From positions 124,001-188,000 of the forward strand of contig NZ_BCYP01000010.1 of assembly GCF_001598255.1 (NCBI RefSeq): a stretch of 64,000 nucleotides of DNA, written 5' to 3'. The notes beneath the pieces are model-generated. The model saw nothing but the letters and a program-made list of their open reading frames with translations. It made no database searches and had not been told where the DNA came from. How positions within the stretch are numbered: the first letter of the stretch is position 1; each line of letters starts with the position of its first letter. A program made the translations under genes and the position numbers. This document shows, in pieces, positions 8,130-16,739 of this stretch. The stretch is from Mitsuaria chitosanitabida ATCC BAA-476 = NBRC 102408. Its GTDB lineage: Bacteria; Pseudomonadota; Gammaproteobacteria; Burkholderiales; Burkholderiaceae_C.

Positions 8130-10718
8130 TCAGGCGACCGTCTTGGCCGTGTCCGCGTATTCCTCGATCTGGTCGAAGTTCATGTAGCGGTAGACGCTGG
8201 CCTTGTCGGCGTCGATCACGCCCATTTCCTTGAGGTACTCCTCCTTGGTCGGCAGGCGGCCCAGGCGGGACGCGATCGCCGCCAGCTCGGCCGAGCCCAG
8301 GAACACGTTGGTGTTCTTGCCCAGACGGTTGGGGAAGTTGCGGGTCGAGGTCGAGATGACCGTCGCGCCTTCGCGGACCTGCGCCTGGTTGCCCATGCAC
8401 AGCGAGCAGCCCGGCATTTCGGTGCGCGCGCCGGCGGTGCCGAAGGCGGCGTAATGGCCTTCCTTGATCAGCTCGCTCTGGTCCATCTTGGTCGGCGGGG
8501 CGACCCACAGCTTGACCGGGATGTCGCGCTGGCCGCCCAGCAGCTTGGCCGCCGCGCGGAAGTGACCGATGTTGGTCATGCACGAGCCGATGAAGGCTTC
8601 GTCGATCTTGGTGCCGGCGACGTCGGATAGGAACTTGGCGTCGTCCGGGTCGTTCGGGCAGCAGACGATCGGCTCGGTGATGTCGGCCAGGTCGATCTCG
8701 AACACGGCGGCGTATTCGGCGTCCTTGTCGGCCTCGAGCAGGTCCGGCTTGGCCAGCCAGGCCTCGACCTTCTCGATGCGGCGTTGCAGCGTCTTCGCGT
8801 CCGCGTAGCCGTCGGCGATCATGTTCTTCATCAGCACGATGTTGCTGGTGAGGTACTCCTTGATCGGCGCCGGGTTCAGCTTGATCGTGCAGCCGGCGGC
8901 GGAGCGCTCGGCCGAGGCGTCGGACAGCTCGAAGGCCTGTTCCACCTTCAGGTCGGGCAGACCTTCGATTTCCAGGATGCGGCCCGAGAAGATGTTCTTC
9001 TTGCCGGCCTTGGCCACGGTCAGCAGACCGGCCTTGATCGCGTACAGCGGGATCGCATGGACCAGGTCGCGCAGGGTGACGCCCGGTTGCATCTCGCCCT
9101 TGAAGCGGACCAGCACCGATTCCGGCATGTCCAGCGGCATCACGCCGGTCGCGGCGCCGAAGGCCACCAGGCCCGAACCCGCCGGGAACGAGATGCCGAT
9201 CGGGAAACGGGTGTGCGAGTCGCCGCCGGTGCCGACGGTGTCGGGCAGCAGCAGACGGTTCAGCCAGCTGTGGATCACGCCGTCGCCCGGACGCAGGGCC
9301 ACGCCGCCGCGGTTGGAGATGAAGGCGGGCAGCTCACGGTGCGTCTTGACGTCGACCGGCTTCGGGTAGGCGGCCGTGTGGCAGAAGGACTGCATCACCA
9401 GGTCGGCCGAGAAGCCCAGGCAAGCCAGGTCCTTCAGCTCGTCGCGGGTCATCGGGCCGGTCGTGTCCTGCGAACCGACGGTGGTCATCTTGGGCTCGCA
9501 GTAGGTGCCCGGGCGCACGCCTTGGCCTTCCGGCAGACCGACCGCGCGGCCGACCATCTTCTGCGCCAGCGTGAAGCCGGCCTTGGTCTCGGCCGGCGCT
9601 TGCGGCAGGCGGAACAGCGTCGAAGCGGGCAGACCCAGGAACTCGCGCGCCTTGGCGGTCAGCGAGCGGCCGATGATCAGGTTGATCCGGCCGCCGGCGC
9701 GGACTTCGTCGAACAGCACGTCGCTCTTGAGCTTGAACTCGGCGACGGTCTCGCCGTTCTTCACCAGCTTGCCGTCATAAGGCAGCACGTCGATGACGTC
9801 GCCCATCTCCAGCTTGGACACGTCGACCTCGATGGGCAGCGAGCCCGAGTCTTCCTGCGTGTTGAAGAAGATGGGGGCGATCTTGCCGCCCAGCGTCACG
9901 CCGCCGAAGCGCTTGTTCGGGACGAAGGGGATGTCCTGGCCGGTGGCCCAGATCACCGAGTTGGTCGCCGACTTGCGCGAGGAGCCGGTGCCGACCACGT
10001 CGCCGACGTAGGCCACGATGTGGCCCTTCTTCTTCAGGTCCTCGATGAACTGCATCGGCCCGCGCTTGCCGTCTTCTTCCGGCTTGAAGGCCGCGTCGGG
10101 ACGCGTGTTCTTCAGCATCGCCAGGTAATGCAGCGGGATGTCCGGGCGGCTCCAGGCGTCCGGCGCCGGGGACAGGTCGTCGGTGTTGGTTTCGCCGGGG
10201 ACCTTGAAGACGGTGATGGTGATCTTCTTCTCGACTTCCGGACGCGAGGTGAACCACTCGGCGTCGGCCCAGCTCTGCATCACTTCCTTGGCCTTGGCGT
10301 TGCCGGCCTTGGCCTTGGTCGCCACGTCGTTGAAGTAGTCGAACATCAGCAGGGTCTTCTTCAGACCGTCGGCCGCGACGCCGGCGACTTCGGCGTCGTC
10401 CAGCAGCTCGATCAGCGGATGCACGTTGTAGCCGCCGACCATGGTGCCCAGCAGCTCGGTGGCCTTGGCCTTGGAGATCAGACCGACCTTCAGATCACCG
10501 TGCGCGACGGCGGCCAGGAAGCTGGCCTTGACCTTGGCGGCGTCGTCCACGCCCGGGGGCACGCGATGCGTCAGCAGGTCCAGCAGGAAGGCGTCTTCGC
10601 CGGCGGGCGGGTTCTTGATCAGCTCGATCAGCTCGGCAACTTGCTTCGCGTCGAGCGGCAGCGGCGGGATGCCGAGGGCGGCGCGCTCGGCTTCGTGTTG
10701 GCGGTAGGCTTGCAGCAT
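8130..10718 (-). CDS. acnB: Bifunctional aconitate hydratase 2 / 2-methylisocitrate dehydratase
   Basis: An 862-aa cytoplasmic [4Fe-4S] enzyme that interconverts citrate and isocitrate in the TCA cycle; the family also handles 2-methylisocitrate. It begins with the HEAT-like AcnB-specific domain ([22 protein letters not shown]) followed by the swivel domain; E. coli AcnB is 865 aa. Cluster-ligand cysteines are visible in [20 protein letters not shown] and in [29 protein letters not shown] and [16 protein letters not shown] are further hallmarks. GGAG lies 6 nt upstream of the chosen ATG; a longer frame running into the vapC region is a shadow. It is separated from vapC by 53 nt on the same strand, so it may share a transcript with vapBC. 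Confidence 0.97.
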   Translation of the reverse strand: MLQAYRQHEAERAALGIPPLPLDAKQVAELIELIKNPPAGEDAFLLDLLTHRVPPGVDDAAKVKASFLAAVAHGDLKVGLISKAKATELLGTMVGGYNVHPLIELLDDAEVAGVAADGLKKTLLMFDYFNDVATKAKAGNAKAKEVMQSWADAEWFTSRPEVEKKITITVFKVPGETNTDDLSPAPDAWSRPDIPLHYLAMLKNTRPDAAFKPEEDGKRGPMQFIEDLKKKGHIVAYVGDVVGTGSSRKSATNSVIWATGQDIPFVPNKRFGGVTLGGKIAPIFFNTQEDSGSLPIEVDVSKLEMGDVIDVLPYDGKLVKNGETVAEFKLKSDVLFDEVRAGGRINLIIGRSLTAKAREFLGLPASTLFRLPQAPAETKAGFTLAQKMVGRAVGLPEGQGVRPGTYCEPKMTTVGSQDTTGPMTRDELKDLACLGFSADLVMQSFCHTAAYPKPVDVKTHRELPAFISNRGGVALRPGDGVIHSWLNRLLLPDTVGTGGDSHTRFPIGISFPAGSGLVAFGAATGVMPLDMPESVLVRFKGEMQPGVTLRDLVHAIPLYAIKAGLLTVAKAGKKNIFSGRILEIEGLPDLKVEQAFELSDASAERSAAGCTIKLNPAPIKEYLTSNIVLMKNMIADGYADAKTLQRRIEKVEAWLAKPDLLEADKDAEYAAVFEIDLADITEPIVCCPNDPDDAKFLSDVAGTKIDEAFIGSCMTNIGHFRAAAKLLGGQRDIPVKLWVAPPTKMDQSELIKEGHYAAFGTAGARTEMPGCSLCMGNQAQVREGATVISTSTRNFPNRLGKNTNVFLGSAELAAIASRLGRLPTKEEYLKEMGVIDADKASVYRYMNFDQIEEYADTAKTVA

Positions 10719-10771
10719 GCGAACTCCAGTTTCTGTGGTCTCTGCTTGGGTCGGAAAGCGGGTCTCGGGGG

Positions 10772-11215
10772 TCAGGGTGCGCTGGGCACGATGACCTTCA
10801 GGCCCTTGAAATAGTCTCGGAAGAAGCCCTGGTCGCGGGTGATCAGGCCCTCGCATTGCAGCATCGCGTGGGCGCCGACCAGGAAGTCGGGCATGGCCTT
10901 GGAGCCGGACTCGGACGCGCCCGCGGCGGTCTTGCCGGCGGCCTTCTCGGCCAGGCGCTGCTTGAACTTGCGTTGCATCTCGCCGGCGCGGATGGCGGCG
11001 CGCTGGTCGATGGCCAGGAAGCGCAGGCCCATCTCCTCCAGCGCGTCCATCACCTCGGAGCCGTGGCCCAGGCCGGCGGTGACCTCGGTCAGCACGACGT
11101 CGCACAGCACCACCGGACCGCTGGACAGCGCCAGCCGCAGGGCGGCCTCGGCCGCGTCGGCGCCGGGCGCGTCGCCCAGGAGGTCGATGAGGACGGAGCT
11201 GTCGACGGCGATCAT
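10772..11215 (-). CDS. vapC: VapC-type PIN-domain toxin ribonuclease
   Basis: A 147-aa PIN-domain protein. The acidic metal-binding residues expected of VapC RNases are present: Asp5 ([13 protein letters not shown]), Glu44 ([10 protein letters not shown]), Asp110 ([11 protein letters not shown]) and Asp128 (LITRDQGFF). Residues about 82-106 hold a Lys/Ala/Gly-rich insertion ([20 protein letters not shown]) that is longer than usual. It starts 4 nt after the stop of the AbrB-type antitoxin gene, the standard vapBC order. Family knowledge says such toxins cut tRNA or rRNA when the antitoxin is degraded; the target here is unknown. It sits directly upstream of acnB. Confidence 0.88.
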   Translation of the reverse strand: MIAVDSSVLIDLLGDAPGADAAEAALRLALSSGPVVLCDVVLTEVTAGLGHGSEVMDALEEMGLRFLAIDQRAAIRAGEMQRKFKQRLAEKAAGKTAAGASESGSKAMPDFLVGAHAMLQCEGLITRDQGFFRDYFKGLKVIVPSAP

Positions 11216-11219
11216 CGGA

Positions 11220-11465
11220 TCAGGCCTCGGACGCCTCGTCGGACGAGCGGCCGCGCAGGTCGCGCATCACGTCGTCGGTGGTGGTGCCCTCGGGCAGCTT
11301 GAAGCGGCCGCGGGCGCGGGAGATGGCGTCGTCGACGTTCTTGCGCAGGATGATGCGCGCGCCGTCCAGTTCGACCTTCAGCGTGGTGCCCTTGGTCAGG
11401 CCCAGCGCGTCACGGACGGCCTTGGGCAAGGTGATCTGACCTCGTTCGGCGACGGTGGCTTCCAT
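11220..11465 (-). CDS. vapB: VapB-type AbrB/SpoVT antitoxin
   Basis: An 81-aa protein with an N-terminal AbrB/MazE-like swapped-hairpin DNA-binding domain, MEATVAERGQITLPKAVRDALGLTKGTTLKVEL. Its acidic C-terminus (TTTDDVMRDLRGRSSDEASEA) would wrap the toxin. The start at 11465 is preceded by AGGAG at a good distance; the longer in-frame extension lacks one. It is the first gene of the vapBC pair, and a TACAAT -10 box inside an inverted repeat lies upstream at 11559-11587. Such pairs usually repress their own promoter, which fits that arrangement. Confidence 0.87.
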   Translation of the reverse strand: MEATVAERGQITLPKAVRDALGLTKGTTLKVELDGARIILRKNVDDAISRARGRFKLPEGTTTDDVMRDLRGRSSDEASEA

Positions 11466-11516
11466 GCTGCGGGCTCCTGACGATCCTGGGAGATTAGGCG
11501 ACGGCCTTGGCGAATT

Positions 11517-11530
11517 CATGACCGGTCATG
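11517..11530. repeat. 14-bp palindrome in the vapB leader
   Basis: CATGACCGGTCATG is a perfect palindrome about 50 nt upstream of the vapB start, between the promoter dyad and the gene. It could be a second operator site. Confidence 0.45.
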
Positions 11531-11558
11531 TTCGGTACGGCACCGTGGGTATGACGCG

Positions 11559-11587
11559 GAAAGTATGCATTGATTGTACGTACTTTC
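11559..11587 (-). promoter_or_regulatory. Promoter and candidate operator of vapBC
   Basis: Inverted repeat GAAAGTA/TACTTTC with perfect 7-bp arms. On the minus strand TACAAT (a good -10 box) lies inside it. The stretch is AT-rich compared with its surroundings. The -35 box is weak, which is common where regulation is by VapBC binding. Confidence 0.5.
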
Positions 11588-11716
11588 AGTTCGCGAAAGC
11601 CAGCGCCGGAGGAGGAAGCCCGACAGCGCCAGTATGGATAGGCCCGGCGAGCCGCCGTCTTTGGCGTCCCGCGGCCGGGCGGATGTCCTTGGCGGCCCGG
11701 CGCGGAGGATCGTTCA

Positions 11717-11743
11717 TGAAAAAGCCGCCTCGAGGGCGGCTTC
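11717..11743 (-). terminator. Rho-independent terminator of the exported-protein gene
   Basis: On the minus strand GAAGCCGCC-CTCGA-GGCGGC is followed by five T residues, 22 nt after the stop of the exported-protein gene. Confidence 0.85.
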
Positions 11744-11764
11744 GTCGGTCGGCGCGGGAGCGGC

Positions 11765-12322
11765 TTACTGCGCGCTCGGCGTGATGCCCAGGCCCTGGCC
11801 GGCGGGCGCCGAGGCGGAGCGGGCGGCCTCGATGGCGGCGCGCTGGTCGGGGTTGACGCAGTCGTCGACCAGGCGCTGGCCGGCCTTGACGTCCAGCAGC
11901 ATGGACTTGTTGGCGATCTGGACCATCAGCGTGCGACCGGTGACGTCCTCCAGGCGCAGCGCGCCCGTGGTCGACAGCACCGGCTTCATCGTCAGCGTTT
12001 CCTTCTTGTAGGCCACGTTGATGTAGCCGGCGTGCTTGGCGTCGGGCTCGATCTCGATGGTCTGCTTGAACTCGCACTCGTACTTGCCGAGGTAGGCCTG
12101 CTTGGCGGCGGCCAGCTGTTCCTCGTTGGCTTCCGGCAGCGGGGGCGGAGGAGGCGGTGTCTTGGCGGCGGGCTTGCGGCCCTTGGCGGGCGTCGCGGCC
12201 TTGGCCTTGGCGGCGGCGGGCTTGGCCGGCGTGCCGTTGGCGGCGGGTTGGGCGGCGGCGATGCCGGCGGTCAGCGTCAGCGCGGCGGCGGCGCCGGACA
12301 GGAGGAGGGCGGTCAGTCGCAT
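11765..12322 (-). CDS. Secreted protein of unknown function
   Basis: A 185-aa protein with an N-terminal signal peptide (RLTALLLSGAAAALTLTAGIAAAQ, cleavage near residue 25). An Ala/Pro/Lys-rich linker (AAKAKAATPAKGRKPAAKTPPPPPPLPE) covers about residues 28-64. A small folded domain follows, with two cysteines (KYECEFKQTIEIEPD and RLVDDCVNPDQ) that could form a disulfide in the periplasm. No enzyme motif was seen. The linker resembles those tethering envelope proteins to peptidoglycan, but that is only a guess. No clear ribosome site precedes the ATG. A strong terminator follows, so it is probably monocistronic. Confidence 0.75.
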   Translation of the reverse strand: MRLTALLLSGAAAALTLTAGIAAAQPAANGTPAKPAAAKAKAATPAKGRKPAAKTPPPPPPLPEANEEQLAAAKQAYLGKYECEFKQTIEIEPDAKHAGYINVAYKKETLTMKPVLSTTGALRLEDVTGRTLMVQIANKSMLLDVKAGQRLVDDCVNPDQRAAIEAARSASAPAGQGLGITPSAQ

Positions 12323-12566
12323 TCGGGAATGGAGGGTGAGGACCTGAAAAAACACCAGCTCATGCGGGTGCTCGAAAAAGCAAAACGCCGGAGCGCGGCG
12401 ATGCGCGATTGTCACCGCTCGCGGCAGGCCCGGCGGCGCGAATTAATGTGTCAAAGGGTTGATCGACCCTAGGGCAATCACTGCTTGTGCGCGCCGCGGT
12501 GCGCGGCGGGCGCGAAGCGCGTGACCATCGCGTGAAAACGCGATCGGCATGTTCGCGATGCGTCGC

Positions 12567-13577
12567 TCACAGGGGCGAGGGCTGAGGGGCGAACCAGGCC
12601 TGCTCGACCTCCGTCGGCAGGACCTGTCCGGTGCTATGCGCGCGCTGCAGCAGATGCCAGAACAGCCGGTAGCTGGCGCGGTCGTGGAGCATGTCGCGAT
12701 GCTGGATCGGGCCCCACTGCGCGGCCTGCGCGGCGAGCAGGATCTCGATGGCTTCGTCGATCTCCGCGACGCTGGGCGCGAAGGCGTCGACGATGGGGCG
12801 GATCTGATTCGGATGGATGCTCCACATCCGCGTGTAGCCGAACTCGCGCGCGGCGCGCTCGGCGGCGGACTGGATGGCGCGCTCGCTCTTGAACTCGGTG
12901 ACCACGCAGTGCGAGGGCGTCTTGCCGAAGGCGTGCGCCGCGGCGGCGATCTCGAGCTTGGCGCGGCGCACCAGCGGATGGGTGAACTGGCCCTCGACCG
13001 TCAGCGCCGAGCGGGGGATCGCGCCGCGATGGGCGGAGACGAAGTCCATCAGCCCGAAGGACAGTGACTCGATGCGTGGATGCGCGGCGAAGGCCATCGC
13101 GTCGCGCAGCGCGCCATGGGTCTCGATCAGGGTGTGCAGCGGGAGCGGCTTGCGGACGTGGTGACGGGCGAGCGCGCCGTCGATGAAGTCGATCGCGCGC
13201 TGCAGGTCCGCCAGGCCCTCGGGCTTGGGGATCATGAGATAGGCGAGCTTCTCGCCGCCGCCGGCGATCACGGCCTCGACATCGGCTTCGAACGACGGGT
13301 GCGAGACGGGGTGCACCCGCACGCCGACGCGGCCGTGCGCGTTCAAGGCGCCGTTGAGCAGGTGCAGCACCAGCAGCATGTGCTCGGCCTCGCCGCCGAC
13401 GGGCGCGCCGTCCTCGCAGTCCAGGGTGATGTCGAACACCGGGCCCATCGCGACCTGCAGCTCCAGGCTCTTGATCATGCGGGCCTCGACGCCGCAGTAA
13501 TGGTCGACCACCGGCAGGACCGTGGGCGCGCGGCCTTCCTCGAAGAGGGCGTCGGCGGGATGGAGGGCGGTGCTCAT
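12567..13577 (-). CDS. CitE-like HpcH/HpaI aldolase-citrate lyase family protein
   Basis: A 336-aa TIM-barrel lyase-family protein. Recognisable parts are FDITLDCEDGAPVGGEAEH (acidic metal-binding strand), VGVRVHPVSHPSFEADVE (Arg contacting the acyl group), AYLMIPKPEGLADLQ, LIETHGALRDAMAFAAHP and SLSFGLMDFVSAHRG. The family cleaves or forms C-C bonds of malyl-, citramalyl- or citryl-CoA-type substrates. There are no genes for the other citrate-lyase subunits, so a stand-alone CitE-like or malyl-CoA lyase-like role is more likely. It is downstream of mdh on the same strand with a hairpin between them, in a TCA-cycle neighbourhood. Confidence 0.85.
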   Translation of the reverse strand: MSTALHPADALFEEGRAPTVLPVVDHYCGVEARMIKSLELQVAMGPVFDITLDCEDGAPVGGEAEHMLLVLHLLNGALNAHGRVGVRVHPVSHPSFEADVEAVIAGGGEKLAYLMIPKPEGLADLQRAIDFIDGALARHHVRKPLPLHTLIETHGALRDAMAFAAHPRIESLSFGLMDFVSAHRGAIPRSALTVEGQFTHPLVRRAKLEIAAAAHAFGKTPSHCVVTEFKSERAIQSAAERAAREFGYTRMWSIHPNQIRPIVDAFAPSVAEIDEAIEILLAAQAAQWGPIQHRDMLHDRASYRLFWHLLQRAHSTGQVLPTEVEQAWFAPQPSPL

Positions 13578-13604
13578 CGGTGGGGAATGGGTGTCGGGAA
13601 AGAA

Positions 13605-13635
13605 GAAGGGCCGGCCCTCTTGCGAAGGCCGGCCC
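13605..13635 (-). terminator. Terminator between mdh and the CitE-like gene
   Basis: On the minus strand a 9-bp stem GGGCCGGCC/GGCCGGCCC with a TTCGCAAGAG-type loop is followed by CTTCTTCTTTCCC. Confidence 0.7.
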
Positions 13636-13682
13636 GTCGAGTGTCGCTCAGCGTGGAGACCCTGCGGGTCTCGGGCTGGGGA

Positions 13683-14669
13683 TCAGAGCAGGTGCTTGAC
13701 GCCGTTCTGCTCTTCCAGCAGCTCGTTCAGCGTCTTGTTGATGCACTCTTGCGAGAAGGCGTCGATCTCCAGGCCCTGGACGATCTTGTACTCGCCGTTC
13801 TCGACGGTCACCGGGTAGCCGAACATGACGTCCTTGGGGATGCCGTACTCGCCGCCCGACGGGATGCCCATCGTGACCCACTTGCCGTTGGTGCCCAGGG
13901 CCCAGTCACGCATGTGGTCGATGGCGGCGTTGGCGGCCGAGGCGGCCGACGACAGGCCACGGGCGGCGATGATCGCCGCGCCGCGCTTGCCGACGGTCGG
14001 CAGGAAGGTGTTGCGGTTCCACTCTTCGTCGTTGATCAGGTCCTTGACCGACTGGCCGTCGATGGTGGCGTAGCGGTAGTCCGCGTACATCGTCGGCGAG
14101 TGGTTGCCCCACACGGCCAGCTTCTCGATGCCGGCGACCGGCTTGCCGGTCTTGGCGGCGATCTGCGAGGCGGCGCGGTTGTGGTCCAGGCGCAGCATGG
14201 CGGTGAAGTTCTTGGCCGGCAGGTCCGGGGCCGACTTCATCGCGATGTAGGCGTTGGTGTTGGCCGGGTTGCCGACCACCAGCACGCGCACGTTGCGCGA
14301 GGCGACGGCGTTCAGGGCCTTGCCTTGCACCGTGAAGATCTGGGCGTTGGCGGCCAGCAGGTCCGAACGCTCCATGCCCGGGCCGCGCGGACGCGCGCCG
14401 ACCAGCAGCGCGTAGTCGGTGTCCTTGAAGGCGGTCATCGGATCGCTGTGGGCTTCGATGCCGGCCAGCAGCGGGAAGGCGCAGTCTTCCAGTTCCATGA
14501 TCACGCCCTTGAGCGCGTTCTGGGCCTTCTCGTCAGGGATCTCCAGCAGCTGCAGGATGACGGGCTGGTCCTTGCCCAGCATCTCGCCGGAAGCGATGCG
14601 GAACAGCAGGGCGTAGCCGATCTGGCCGGCGGCGCCGGTGACGGCGACGCGAACGGGTTTCTTGCTCAT
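13683..14669 (-). CDS. mdh: Malate dehydrogenase
   Basis: A 328-aa NAD-dependent malate dehydrogenase of the cytosolic-like type common in betaproteobacteria. The Rossmann loop is [38 protein letters not shown] contains the substrate-binding arginines, [13 protein letters not shown] follows, and the catalytic His lies in [15 protein letters not shown]. The ATG at 14669 has GGAGACC upstream; the open frame continues far upstream only because of high GC. It is divergent from the GntR-family gene with a 237-nt gap holding a 14-bp palindrome, so the regulator could act on both sides. It supplies oxaloacetate to the citrate synthase encoded 5 kb away. Confidence 0.97.
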   Translation of the reverse strand: MSKKPVRVAVTGAAGQIGYALLFRIASGEMLGKDQPVILQLLEIPDEKAQNALKGVIMELEDCAFPLLAGIEAHSDPMTAFKDTDYALLVGARPRGPGMERSDLLAANAQIFTVQGKALNAVASRNVRVLVVGNPANTNAYIAMKSAPDLPAKNFTAMLRLDHNRAASQIAAKTGKPVAGIEKLAVWGNHSPTMYADYRYATIDGQSVKDLINDEEWNRNTFLPTVGKRGAAIIAARGLSSAASAANAAIDHMRDWALGTNGKWVTMGIPSGGEYGIPKDVMFGYPVTVENGEYKIVQGLEIDAFSQECINKTLNELLEEQNGVKHLL

Positions 14670-14865
14670 CAGAGGTCTCCGAGAAGTGCGAGTGAATTGA
14701 TGCGGGAGGCGCGCTGCGCGCCTGGCGGCGGCAAGTGTAGGCCAGCACGGGCGCGGCACGCATACCGATAGGGTCTTCTTCGCCCACCGGTGCCCGGGAC
14801 GTCCCTCTAAATCGGCGAGGCTTCCTCTCTGTGGCGGGCGCATTGCGGCAATCTGACACTCTTGT

Positions 14866-14879
14866 GTCTTATATAAGAC
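14866..14879. promoter_or_regulatory. 14-bp palindrome between mdh and gntR (candidate operator)
   Basis: GTCTTATATAAGAC is a perfect palindrome in the divergent mdh/gntR gap. It has the GT..TA..AC spacing seen at HutC-subfamily GntR operators and overlaps the only AT-rich, -10-like stretch in the gap. Confidence 0.55.
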
Positions 14880-14906
14880 TAATCTCCTCGGTCTCCCGGT
14901 CGGAAG

Positions 14907-15728
14907 ATGGACGCTGGCGCCGCGTTTGTGCTCGAATGCCGGCCCATGTCGCCCCCCGCCGCCCCGGTCCATCCCGTGACGCCGCTCAATGAGCTGGCGC
15001 GCGCCGAGGCCGCGCCGTCGTTCAGCCCGCTGTATCGCCAGATCAAGGGGCTGATCCTCAAGGGCCTGCAGGCCGGGGAGTGGAAGGCGGGCGAGATCAT
15101 CCCCAGCGAGATGGAGCTGGCCGCGCGCTTCGGTGTCAGCCAGGGCACCGTCCGCAAGGCCGTCGACGAACTGGCCGCCGACAACCTGCTGGTGCGCCGG
15201 CAAGGGAAGGGGACCTTCGTCGCCACCCACGCCGAGCAGCAGCAGCAATACCGCTTCCTGAGGCTGACGCCGGAGGGCGACGCGTCCGCGACGCTCGGCC
15301 GCCAGCTGCTGGATTGCCGCCGTCAGCGCGCGCCCGCCTGGATCGCCAAGCTGATGCAGCTGCGCGCGGGCGATCCGGTGATCGAGATCCGCCGCCTGCT
15401 GCACAGCGACGGCCGGCCGGTGGTGCTCGACGACATCTGGCTGCCCGGTGCGCTCTTCAAGGGTCTGACGACCGAGAGGCTGCTGGAGCATCGCGGACCG
15501 TTTTACGGTCTGCTCGAAACCGAATTCGGCGTGCACATGATTCGCGCGCAGGAAAAGATCCGGGCGGTCGCGGCGGACGAAGAATCCGCCGCGCCGCTGC
15601 AGGTAGCGCTGGGCAGTCCGCTGCTGAGCGTGGAGCGGCTCTCCTTCACCTACGGCGACAAGCCGGTGGAGTTGCGCCGCGGTCTCTACAACACCTCCCA
15701 TCACTTCTATCGCAACGACCTGAATTGA
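14907..15728 (+). CDS. GntR/HutC-family transcriptional regulator of the sdh-mdh region
   Basis: A 273-aa regulator. Residues about 38-105 are a GntR winged helix ([66 protein letters not shown]). Residues about 115-265 are a UTRA/HutC effector domain ending [28 protein letters not shown]. It is divergent from mdh and precedes sdhC by 126 nt, an arrangement that suggests control of TCA genes in response to a small acid; the effector is not visible. The start is uncertain: neither 14907 nor the in-frame ATG at 14946 has a good ribosome site, and the first 35 residues are low-complexity. Confidence 0.85.
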   Translation: MDAGAAFVLECRPMSPPAAPVHPVTPLNELARAEAAPSFSPLYRQIKGLILKGLQAGEWKAGEIIPSEMELAARFGVSQGTVRKAVDELAADNLLVRRQGKGTFVATHAEQQQQYRFLRLTPEGDASATLGRQLLDCRRQRAPAWIAKLMQLRAGDPVIEIRRLLHSDGRPVVLDDIWLPGALFKGLTTERLLEHRGPFYGLLETEFGVHMIRAQEKIRAVAADEESAAPLQVALGSPLLSVERLSFTYGDKPVELRRGLYNTSHHFYRNDLN

Positions 15729-15789
15729 TTCTTTCGCATGGCCTCGCTGACGTTTTCATGGCACGCCATGAGCGCGATAGGCGAACCAG

Positions 15790-15806
15790 ACACCCTTCCG
15801 GGGTGT
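15790..15806 (+). terminator. Hairpin in the gntR-sdhC gap
   Basis: ACACCC-TTCCG-GGGTGT stem-loop 60 nt after gntR and 49 nt before sdhC. No T-run follows, so it may be an mRNA structure in the sdh leader rather than a terminator. A TAAAAT sequence 10 nt further on could be the sdhC -10 box. Confidence 0.35.
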
Positions 15807-15854
15807 TGCGTTGCAATAAAATCTTCGGGTTTCACATCCATTACAAGGTCGGAC

Positions 15855-16295
15855 ATGACGGACGCCACTCAAGCCACCACGAAGAAACGACCGGTCTACA
15901 CCAACATCCATGTGACGCAGATCGTGTCGTATCGCCTGCCCCCGGCCGGCATCGTCTCGATCCTGCACCGCATCAGCGGCCTGCTGATGTTCTTCCTGCT
16001 CCCCTTCGTGATCTGGATGTTCGACACCAGCCTCACGTCGGAGATCTCGTACGAGACCTTCACCGCCGCTTTCGTGTCCGGCATTGGCTTCCTGCCCGGC
16101 TGGTTCATCAAGCTGGTGGCACTGGCGCTGATCTGGGGCTACCTGCACCACTTCATCGCCGGCGTGCGTCACCTGTACATGGACGCGACGCATAGCGTGA
16201 GCAAGGAATTCGGCAAGAGCAGCGCCGTCGCGACGCTGGTGCTGAGCGTCGTGCTGACCCTGGCGCTGGGCGCCAAGCTGTTCGGCCTGTATTGA
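15855..16295 (+). CDS. sdhC: Succinate dehydrogenase cytochrome b556 subunit
   Basis: A 146-aa membrane anchor of complex II. RPVYTNIHVTQIVSYRLPPAGIVSILHRISGLLMF contains the conserved SILHRxSG motif of the quinone site. Three membrane helices follow: LMFFLLPFVIWMF, FIKLVALALIWGYLHHFIAGVRHL (with the haem-ligand His region) and VATLVLSVVLTLALGAKL. The start at 15855 is preceded by AAGG; the in-frame extension to 15738 is rejected because it lacks a ribosome site and adds an unrelated tail. It is the first gene of sdhCDAB. Confidence 0.93.
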   Translation: MTDATQATTKKRPVYTNIHVTQIVSYRLPPAGIVSILHRISGLLMFFLLPFVIWMFDTSLTSEISYETFTAAFVSGIGFLPGWFIKLVALALIWGYLHHFIAGVRHLYMDATHSVSKEFGKSSAVATLVLSVVLTLALGAKLFGLY

Positions 16296-16373
16296 TTCCG
16301 CCGCGATCGCGCGGCCGGCAGGCCGCTCGATCGGGGATGAATTCCGACGATTGACCCAAGAGGCAAATCAACA

Positions 16374-16736
16374 ATGACAACCTACGGAAGCAAGCGCATC
16401 GTCACCGGTGCGCATTACGGCCTGCGCGACTGGATGGCGCAACGCGCCACCGCGCTGCTCATGGCGCTGTTCACCATCGTGCTGCTCGCGCAAGTGCTGT
16501 TCACCAGCCAGCCGATCGGCTACGACCTGTGGGCGGGCATCTTCAGCAAGCAATGGATGAAGTTCCTGACCTTCGCGCTGATCGTCTCGCTGGGCTATCA
16601 CGCCTGGGTCGGCGTGCGCGACATCTGGATGGATTACGTGAAACCGGTGGGCCTGCGTCTGGCGCTGCATGTGTTCACGCTGGTGTGGTTGACGGGTTGC
16701 GCGGGTTGGGCGATCCAAGTGCTCTGGAGGCTGTAA
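16374..16736 (+). CDS. sdhD: Succinate dehydrogenase hydrophobic membrane anchor subunit
   Basis: A 120-aa protein with three transmembrane helices: ATALLMALFTIVLLAQVLFT, FLTFALIVSLGYHAWVGVRDIW and LALHVFTLVWLTGCAGWAIQVLW. GLRDWMAQRATA at the N-terminus and the HAWVGVRDIWMDYVKP segment are typical of SdhD, whose His/Asp-Tyr region helps bind haem b and ubiquinone. It stands 78 nt after sdhC and 3 nt before sdhA. Confidence 0.92.
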   Translation: MTTYGSKRIVTGAHYGLRDWMAQRATALLMALFTIVLLAQVLFTSQPIGYDLWAGIFSKQWMKFLTFALIVSLGYHAWVGVRDIWMDYVKPVGLRLALHVFTLVWLTGCAGWAIQVLWRL

Positions 16737-16739
16737 GAA

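Noticed and set aside
8784-10814. A 676-codon plus-strand frame opposite acnB
   Set aside because: Shadow frame: it is antisense to AcnB, which carries all the iron-sulfur ligand motifs.
14670-15704. Upstream extension of the mdh frame across the gntR gene
   Set aside because: No stop occurs by chance in GC-rich DNA; the [18 protein letters not shown] start with GGAGACC upstream is clearly right.
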